From assembly GCA_964509205.1 (NCBI GenBank), contig CAZDVW010000025.1:1-21243 (forward strand): a stretch of DNA of 21,243 bases, written 5' to 3'. The translations under genes and the position numbers were made by a program. Positions 16,968 to 21,243 of the stretch are shown one piece after another (the stretch's first letter is position 1; every line of letters starts with the position of its first letter). Under the pieces are notes generated by a model. The model saw only the letters and a program-made list of their open reading frames with translations, searched no databases and had not been told where the DNA came from. The DNA comes from Duodenibacillus sp964509205. GTDB taxonomy: Bacteria; Pseudomonadota; Gammaproteobacteria; Burkholderiales; Burkholderiaceae_F.

Positions 16968-17013
16968 GTCGCTGTTTTCGGGAACGTTGACTTTTTTCAT
17001 TCCGTTTCTGTTT

Positions 17014-17042
17014 TCGAGGGTTCGAATCCCTCCTTCTCCGCC
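17014..17042 (+). repeat. Partial copy of tRNA-Ser(GCU) 3' end (attachment-site-like)
   Basis: Twenty-nine bases, from TCGAGGGTTCGAATCCC to the CTCCGCC end, are identical to the T arm, 3' acceptor strand and discriminator region of the tRNA-Ser(GCU) gene at 21009-21102. Identity stops one base short of the encoded CCA. No 5' half, D arm or anticodon arm precedes it. The copy lies on the plus strand, opposite to the intact gene. tRNA 3' ends are common integration targets, so this is a candidate att remnant. Confidence 0.8.
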
Positions 17043-17056
17043 CAAGACTACTTGGG
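17041..17056 (+). terminator. Short hairpin after the tRNA fragment
   Basis: CCCAAG (17041-17046) pairs with CTTGGG (17051-17056) over ACTA, followed by AATTTCT. It may be a leftover tRNA terminator or may end the nuclease transcript. Confidence 0.4.
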
Positions 17057-17159
17057 AATTTCTCGTCCCTCCCTATCTTTTTCATCCCCTCTGTGAGATG
17101 ATTAAACGGCGGTAATACAACAAAGAGTGCTTTGTTCAATGACGTGAAGGAGGATGTTT

Positions 17160-17501
17160 ATGCTTTCGCAAAATGAGAACAAGAATCTCGCCTTTGAGCG
17201 AGACGATGCCGTTCAGCTGATTATCGCTGCTGTGCAATCGGGAGCAATTAAGCTGCCGTTTTCCGCAGCTTTTCATGCAGAGAAATTGGATAAGCTTCTT
17301 AAGCAAGAATTAAACCGATCGCTCGGAGGGTATCTCCCTGCCGATTATCTCCGAAGTATGGAAGGAAAATATCTTGCTTGCGAGTATGCCGATATTGCGC
17401 GAAAAGATGCCCTTTATCTGCTGACGCTTCTTCAGACCTTAGTTGTCGGCATCACAAAAGAAGAAGCAGAAAAAATTAACCGTGTTGCTCTCTGCAATTA
17501 A
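17160..17501 (+). CDS. Small protein of unknown function
   Basis: I do not recognise this 113-residue, mostly helical, soluble protein. It has no cysteine cluster, signal or membrane span. The middle has a Leu/Lys-rich helix (AEKLDKLLKQELNRSLG) and the end another (YLLTLLQTLVVGITKEEAEKI). An excellent ribosome site AAGGAGG (17147-17153) supports it as real; its 6-nt spacing favours the ATG at 17160 over the ATG at 17154, which abuts the site. A small dyad AACAAAG-AGTG-CTTTGTT (17119-17136) lies just upstream. It ends beside a strong hairpin shared with the convergent YgiW-type gene. Being next to the tRNA-Ser fragment, it may be island cargo. Confidence 0.72.
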   Translation: MLSQNENKNLAFERDDAVQLIIAAVQSGAIKLPFSAAFHAEKLDKLLKQELNRSLGGYLPADYLRSMEGKYLACEYADIARKDALYLLTLLQTLVVGITKEEAEKINRVALCN

Positions 17502-17523
17502 ACAGTCGTTTTCAATGCGTCTC

Positions 17524-17552
17524 CTCGCTCGAAATCTGTGATTTCGAGCGAG
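17524..17552. terminator. 13-bp hairpin between convergent genes
   Basis: CTCGCTCGAAATC (17524-17536) pairs perfectly with GATTTCGAGCGAG (17540-17552) over TGT. It lies between two converging genes and probably ends both. T tracts are weak on both sides. Confidence 0.65.
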
Positions 17553-17567
17553 AGTACGGTTTAAGGA

Positions 17568-17966
17568 CTACTTAACGGGCACAGCTCGCTTAACTTCAAT
17601 TTTGGTCCGCGTCCAATCCTTATCGACTTTGGCAAAAATCTCATACTGTTTGCCTTGATGCACATGAGACCAATCCCGATCATCATCGAGTTCTGCAACG
17701 ATCTTATCGCCATTTGCATCAACAAATGCGTATTTATCGCCACGTAAATGTTCCGTAAAACGTCCCTTCAGGACAACATAGTCATCGTCTGAGGCCTTAT
17801 CCTTTACCCAACGCACAGTCGTCACTTTTTCATGATTGAATCCAGACGGACGCTGATTCACTGACGGCGCAGAATCAAAACCGCTGGGGCCGGCTGCCAA
17901 AACAGGCATCGAGCAGCAAGTCACCCCGAGTACGGCAGCAAGAAGAATTCCTTTAATCTTTTTCAT
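17568..17966 (-). CDS. Periplasmic bacterial OB-fold (BOF) protein, YgiW/YdeI type
   Basis: The 132-residue protein has a signal peptide (MKKIKGILLAAVLGVTCCSMPVLAA, cleavage near 25) and a C-terminal OB-fold domain. Its core reads VVLKGRF (64-70), YAFVDANGDKIVAELDDDRDW (79-99) and YEIFAKVDKDW (108-118), the normal BOF layout. E. coli YgiW and YdeI (about 130 residues) are periplasmic stress-tolerance proteins linked to peroxide, cadmium, acid and antimicrobial peptide resistance; ligand binding is unsettled. The ATG at 17966 has GAGAGG about 5 nt upstream; the longer in-frame start at 18026 would put a second hydrophobic stretch before the signal and lacks a ribosome site. It is convergent with the small unknown gene. 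Confidence 0.87.
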   Translation of the reverse strand: MKKIKGILLAAVLGVTCCSMPVLAAGPSGFDSAPSVNQRPSGFNHEKVTTVRWVKDKASDDDYVVLKGRFTEHLRGDKYAFVDANGDKIVAELDDDRDWSHVHQGKQYEIFAKVDKDWTRTKIEVKRAVPVK

Positions 17967-18670
17967 AAAACCTCTCCAAAGAAAGAATGAAAGTAAACAA
18001 CATATTGCGACACAACTCCCTTCCATTCTTTATTACATAAAAGAACGGTCCCGTCTGTTAAGTTAGCATTTTCTGCAACGGCCGTGCGCTTCAGAAACGA
18101 ACTATTACCTTTGTTTCATTCTTGTTATTACAGATGGCTCTCAAAGAGCATTCTTTCAGAGTTTCACGGGTTTCCTATCAACAAGCGAACTGGGATTCTC
18201 TTTGCCATCAATGACGCTGTGATCGCTTTTTGATGTCCTCTGGCAACTCTCACGACCGTTGACATGCGCGTCCCGTGAAAAAATCTCATTTGTACGGCAA
18301 CATGTCGCTAGTGCGAGTTGAAAAAAGAATGACTAGTACCGTCACAAAAGAGGATTGACTCAATTCTCGAGTTAGAACAGAGAATAAAAATTGGCAGCTT
18401 CCTGCGAAGGTGACTCACACTTTTCTTTTGTTAAAAAAGCAGCACTCGACGTTTCGCGTTCTGTTGTTAAATGCAACAAACACATGAGGTTCAGCAGAGA
18501 GGACGCCAAAAAATCATTGCCGCTTTGGATCCCTCTTTTGAACCGAACGAAGCCCTCAGATAGGCGATTTGCAAAGGAATCAGACCATAATCTGTCAGAA
18601 CGTAATCTGTCAGGTTGTATTCTGACTTAAAAGTTAAAAAGTCTCACCCGTATGTTGCAGGGAGAAAACG
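17967..18670. other. 704-bp intergenic region between YgiW-type and DUF234 ATPase genes
   Basis: This is the largest gap in the window. No gene is convincing: the longest plus-strand frame (18391-18630, TTG start, 79 residues) has no ribosome site or family features. A TTGACA at 18259-18264 and a TTGACT at 18355-18360 have no good -10 partner at normal spacing. The right end holds the 15-bp-period repeats next to the ATPase gene. The gap may be decayed DNA. Confidence 0.45.
18588..18628. repeat. Three 15-bp-period repeats upstream of the DUF234 ATPase
   Basis: TAATCTGTCAG occurs at 18588-18598 and again at 18603-18613. A diverged TATTCTGACTT follows at 18618-18628, so all three are in 15-bp register. 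The first copy contains the odd palindrome TCTG-T-CAGA. The last copy ends 42 bp before the ATPase start codon, a place suited to operator sites. Confidence 0.65.
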
Positions 18671-20080
18671 ATGAGCGATACTGATTTCTATGGTCGCACT
18701 GGCGAACTCGAATCGTTACAAGATGCCTACGAACGCAAAACAGCAGAGATGGCGATTATTTACGGTCACCGACGCATTGGCAAAACGGCTCTCATCCAAA
18801 AATTCTGTGAAGGAAAATCTGTCTTTTTCTATACAGCAAAAGCTTGGAAAGATCCCTATCAGTTGGAACAGTTTTCCCGAGCCGTCGGACAATTTTGTGA
18901 GAATCCTCAGCAACGCTTTCTCGATTGGGCAGCTGCGCTAAAGGCCGTTGCCGCTCGTCCTCTAAAAACACGTAAAGTCCTCGTCATTGACGAATTTCAA
19001 TACATTGCAAAAGAACGGCCAAGCATTCTTTCCGAACTTCAAGTCGTCTGGGACGAGTGTCTCTCGCATGAAAACATCCTGCTGATTCTCTGCGGCAGTG
19101 CCGTTTCTTTCATCGCCAAAGAGGTTCTCGGCGAAAAGAATCCCCTTTTCGGTCGCGCTAGAACCATCATGGAAGTTCGACCGCTTCCTTTCCAAACCGT
19201 TGCAAAATTTGTACCCACATATGCTGTGGATGACGTCTTTCGCGGCTACGCCGTCTTAGGAGGAATTCCATACTTTTGGCAAGGACTCGATCCGCAACGC
19301 TCGATGACAGAAAATCTTGCTGTGAACATACTGAGATCAAACGGCTTTCTCAACGATGAAGCGCAGTCCGTTCTGCGACAAGAATTTCGCGATCCGGCGA
19401 CTTACAACGCCATTCTCCAGACCATTGCTTTCGGAACCACTGCGCACAGCGAAATCGCTCAAAAAAGTTTAGTTGATGTGCGCACGCTTTCAAAATATCT
19501 AAGCGTGCTGGAAGATATGGGGTTTATTGTGAAGGAATTCCCTGTTTTTTCCGGTTCTGGAGAGTTTGGAAATGCTTCTCGGGGGATCTACCGAATAGCT
19601 GACCCGTATTTGAAATTTTGGTTTCGATTCCTGGCCAACAATCCAACACTGAGCATGACTCGTCAGGAGGCGTTGTTTGAGTGGACATCCGCTGTCGAAC
19701 CTTATTTTGCTGAATTTGCCTCTGATGCCTTTGAGCGCGTCTGTCACCAATATCTGATTCGCCTCCATTTTTCTGGAAAACTTCCTTTCCGCCCGAGTAC
19801 TCTCGGTCGTTGGTGGAAAAATGCTGAGGAAATCGATTTGGTCGGCGCTGATCGCGAACGTCGCCACTGTCTTGCGGCTGAATGCAAATATCGAAATCAA
19901 AAAATCGACGTGAAAGTACTGAGATCACTCCAGGCTAAATGCCGCCAGCTTCCGGTCGCAGACGATTGTATTTTTCACTACTGGATTTTTTCTCGGGCAG
20001 GATTTGACGACGTACTGCTTGAAGTTGCCTCAAAAGATCCGATGATCCATCTCGTCGGAATGAAACAACTCATTGATTGA
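18671..20080 (+). CDS. AAA+ ATPase with DUF234 C-terminal domain
   Basis: The 469-residue protein starts with FYGRTGELESL, typical of archaeal/DUF234-type ATPases. Walker A is GHRRIGKT (32-39), Walker B VLVIDEFQY (103-111), and a sensor-like ILCGSAVSF lies at 139-147. A winged-helix-like middle follows (AHSEIAQKSLVDVRTLSKYLSVLEDMGFI, about 258-286). The C-terminal DUF234 part has Glu355 (DAFE), EIDL with Glu387 and Asp389, then AAECKY with Glu404 and Lys406, a PD-(D/E)XK-like pattern. The biological role of the family is not established. GGGAG sits 7 nt before the ATG. Three 15-bp-period repeats lie just upstream. It stands alone, on the opposite strand to the related DUF4143 ATPase 2.5 kb away. 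Confidence 0.87.
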   Translation: MSDTDFYGRTGELESLQDAYERKTAEMAIIYGHRRIGKTALIQKFCEGKSVFFYTAKAWKDPYQLEQFSRAVGQFCENPQQRFLDWAAALKAVAARPLKTRKVLVIDEFQYIAKERPSILSELQVVWDECLSHENILLILCGSAVSFIAKEVLGEKNPLFGRARTIMEVRPLPFQTVAKFVPTYAVDDVFRGYAVLGGIPYFWQGLDPQRSMTENLAVNILRSNGFLNDEAQSVLRQEFRDPATYNAILQTIAFGTTAHSEIAQKSLVDVRTLSKYLSVLEDMGFIVKEFPVFSGSGEFGNASRGIYRIADPYLKFWFRFLANNPTLSMTRQEALFEWTSAVEPYFAEFASDAFERVCHQYLIRLHFSGKLPFRPSTLGRWWKNAEEIDLVGADRERRHCLAAECKYRNQKIDVKVLRSLQAKCRQLPVADDCIFHYWIFSRAGFDDVLLEVASKDPMIHLVGMKQLID

Positions 20081-20163
20081 ACGACTCAAGAATCGGTCTT
20101 CGTCGAGTTGTCAAGCGAGACTGGAAGAACCTTTCTGCTTCTTTGTCTTCTTTCATAAGAACC

Positions 20164-20187
20164 TCTATAACAATTTTAAGTTATAGA
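20164..20187. terminator. AT-rich hairpin after the DUF234 ATPase
   Basis: TCTATAAC (20164-20171) pairs with GTTATAGA (20180-20187) over an 8-nt AT loop. It lies about 85 bp after the ATPase stop and has no T run, so its role as a terminator is weak. Confidence 0.3.
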
Positions 20188-20258
20188 TGCTGTACTCTGA
20201 TTCATGGAGCCCTTCCATTCATGAATCGCCGGATATGCTTCCGAAAGGAAATCCGCCG

Positions 20259-20352
20259 ATGACTAACAAGGAAAAGATTATTTCAAAAGGTTTTGATTAC
20301 AAAAAATCTTTCCGACACAGAAAATGATTTTAAAGAACTCGGTTTAAATTAA
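20259..20352 (+). pseudogene. Possible short gene relic or very small peptide gene
   Basis: From ATG 20259 one frame gives 22 codons (MTNKEKIISKGFDYKKSF...) to TGA at 20325. The next frame over the same DNA reads on as VLITKNLSDTENDFKELGLN to TAA at 20350, with a natural-looking acidic, helical C-terminus. AGGAAA lies about 9 nt upstream of the ATG. This could be a frameshifted remnant, a small peptide gene, or chance; no family is recognised. Confidence 0.2.
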
Positions 20353-20379
20353 CGGACAAATAAAGAGGCAACAAATCTC

Positions 20380-20405
20380 CAACCGTAACCGGCGTTACTC
20401 GGTTG
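20380..20405. terminator. Bulged hairpin downstream of crcB
   Basis: CAACCG (20380-20385) pairs with CGGTTG (20400-20405), and inside it TAAC (20386-20389) pairs with GTTA (20394-20397) over CGGC, with a 2-nt bulge. It lies about 70 bp past the crcB stop on the minus strand. There is no T run, so termination is uncertain. Confidence 0.35.
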
Positions 20406-20474
20406 TCGAACGCAATCCGTTATCCCCATCGTTGTCGTGCTAAAAACTAAAATTGTTCGCACGACAAATGGAAT

Positions 20475-20852
20475 TTATGGTTTTGCAGCAAGAGAATACC
20501 CAACAAAAACAAGGAACAAAGTGAGGACACAACTGCACACCATGTATAGTATGGCGACGCCGATTTTCCCTGCTTTGATGAGTTCAAATCCTTCAAGGCT
20601 AAATGTTGAAAATGTTGTTAAACCGCCTAAAAACCCGACGGTAAGAAATAGTTTTAAAACGGGCGATGCCATTTGAAGTTTATCGGAAGCCAAACCGCAG
20701 ACATACCCAATCAGAAAACCGCCTATTAAATTGACGGTAAATGTCCCAAGGATCGGCATCTGAAAGAGAACTCGACTCAGTTGCGTAACGCAATACCTCA
20801 ACACGGCACCAAGTCCTCCGCCGATAAAAACAGCTACAACGCTATGGAACAT
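20475..20852 (-). CDS. crcB: Fluoride channel CrcB/FluC
   Basis: CrcB/FluC proteins form antiparallel dimers in the inner membrane that let fluoride leave the cell. The 125-residue chain has the usual length and four membrane spans. Family motifs are GGGLGAVLRY (11-20), GTFTVNLIGGFLIG (36-49, with the conserved Asn41), and GFLGGLTTFSTFSLE (73-87), which carries the pore-lining phenylalanines and the central Na-site region. The ATG is preceded by AAAGGG at 5-6 nt. It is a single gene on the minus strand, about 157 bp downstream of tRNA-Ser(GCU), whose terminator lies between. No fluoride (crcB) riboswitch could be recognised in the AT-rich leader. Confidence 0.92.
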   Translation of the reverse strand: MFHSVVAVFIGGGLGAVLRYCVTQLSRVLFQMPILGTFTVNLIGGFLIGYVCGLASDKLQMASPVLKLFLTVGFLGGLTTFSTFSLEGFELIKAGKIGVAILYMVCSCVLTLFLVFVGYSLAAKP

Positions 20853-20972
20853 AAAAATCCCTTTGGTTGATCTTTATAAATTTTTCAATTTATTTTGATT
20901 CTAAAAACTCAAAATCATTTTCTGAAATTTCTAAATAATTTCAAAATTCCGTGAGACTGCCAATAAAAAGAA

Positions 20973-21001
20973 ATCCCAGACCTCACTCGGTGATCTGGGA
21001 T
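20973..21001 (-). terminator. Rho-independent terminator of tRNA-Ser(GCU)
   Basis: Read on the minus strand, ATCCCAGA pairs with TCTGGGAT (21001-20994 with 20980-20973). An inner TCAC/GTGA pairing (20983-20986 with 20990-20993) is followed by TTCTTTTT. It starts 8 bp past the tRNA 3' end. Confidence 0.8.
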
Positions 21002-21008
21002 ACTTTTT

Positions 21009-21102
21009 TGGCGGAGAAGGAGGGATTCGAACCCTCGAGACCAGTTAATTTTGATCTGCGCCCTTAGCAGGGGCGTGCCTTCAGCCACTCGGCCACTTCT
21101 CC
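21009..21102 (-). tRNA. tRNA-Ser (anticodon GCT)
   Basis: This is a 94-nt class II tRNA with encoded CCA. The acceptor GGAGAAG pairs with CTTCTCC, with discriminator G. The anticodon arm CGCCC-CTGCTAA-GGGCG has loop CTGCTAA and anticodon GCT, reading AGC and AGU. A long AT-rich variable arm follows, then T arm GAGGG-TTCGAAT-CCCTC. Its last 29 bases before CA are duplicated at 17014-17042 on the other strand. Confidence 0.95.
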
Positions 21103-21141
21103 GCACGCAGACAAATCTCGCAATCTGAATGCAGACCCAGC

Positions 21142-21147
21142 ATCATA
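21142..21147 (-). promoter_or_regulatory. Candidate -10 element of tRNA-Ser(GCU)
   Basis: Minus-strand TATGAT (5 of 6) lies about 40 bp upstream of the tRNA 5' end. The -35 region at normal spacing is poor, so this is tentative. Confidence 0.3.
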
Positions 21148-21243
21148 CAGAATTTCACCGCAATTTGCTCTGTCTGCCCTCTCCTATTCCAGGGCTGACG
21201 CACGGCGAAGATAACAAGTAGGAAAGAAGAATCGCAAAAAAAC

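Larger units (their letters stand above)
20081..20474. other. AT-rich intergenic region with a possible gene relic
   Basis: Beyond two hairpins (20164-20187 and 20380-20405), the only coding-like sequence is 20259-20352. There a 22-codon frame from an ATG is overlapped by a second frame ending KNLSDTENDFKELGLN before TAA. Nothing else is seen. Confidence 0.4.

Noticed and set aside
17160..17966. Toxin-antitoxin pair formed by the small unknown gene and its neighbour
   Set aside because: The neighbouring gene is a convergent periplasmic BOF protein, so there is no operon or antitoxin layout.
18391..18630. 79-codon plus-strand frame before the DUF234 ATPase
   Set aside because: TTG start, no ribosome site, no recognisable protein features, and it runs through the repeat set.
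16434..20080. Insertion sequence or active prophage
   Set aside because: No transposase, integrase or phage structural gene is present; only the tRNA fragment hints at past integration.
20853..20972. Fluoride riboswitch in the crcB leader
   Set aside because: The AT-rich leader lacks the G/C-rich pseudoknot elements expected of the crcB motif.

Overview
The window looks like chromosomal DNA of an anaerobic or microaerophilic Gram-negative proteobacterium. The signs are an anaerobic dicarboxylate carrier (DcuC family), an RlhA-type U32 protein, an exported peptidase S51 enzyme with a twin-arginine-like signal, a YgiW-type OB-fold protein, a large oxygen-sensitive-type acyl-CoA dehydratase activase, and tRNA-Ser genes with encoded CCA. 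Base composition looks moderate (by eye somewhat below 50% GC). A gut Sutterellaceae-like lineage (Parasutterella type) is my first guess and Succinivibrionaceae the second; nothing here settles it.

Layout. 359-1624 (-) is a DcuC carrier ending in two hairpins. 1805-3733 (+) is an RlhA/YdcP-type U32 protein, divergent from it. 3995-4417 (+) is a small membrane protein of unknown function. 4908-5783 (+) is an exported aspartyl dipeptidase with the full S51 triad and a strong terminator. 6001-8285 (-) is a translationally coupled pair of unknown genes, one ankyrin-like and one cysteine-rich. 8625-12872 (-) is a 1415-residue double-ASKHA activase fused to a dehydratase-like region. 13199-14488 (+) is a PaeA/CorC-type CBS membrane protein, followed by tRNA-Ser(GGA) and its terminator.

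The right third is more accessory. It holds two AAA+ ATPases with PD-(D/E)XK-like C-termini (14744-16105 (-) with AAA_14/DUF4143; 18671-20080 (+) with DUF234). Each has a short-repeat array directly upstream. Between them are an exported Nuc-type phospholipase D nuclease, a 29-nt copy of the 3' end of tRNA-Ser(GCU), a small unknown gene and a YgiW/BOF protein. The window closes with crcB (fluoride channel) and the intact tRNA-Ser(GCU), both on the minus strand.

How the genes may work together. The exported aspartyl dipeptidase could free aspartate outside the cytoplasm, and the DcuC carrier could move C4-dicarboxylates made from it; this is inference. The most notable signals beyond ordinary genes are the TTTGATGC inverted-repeat array before the DUF4143 ATPase, the 15-bp-period repeats before the DUF234 ATPase, the inverted tRNA-Ser 3' end copy that suggests an old integration or rearrangement, and the coupled unknown gene pair. 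No CRISPR array, transposase, integrase or plasmid origin is visible.
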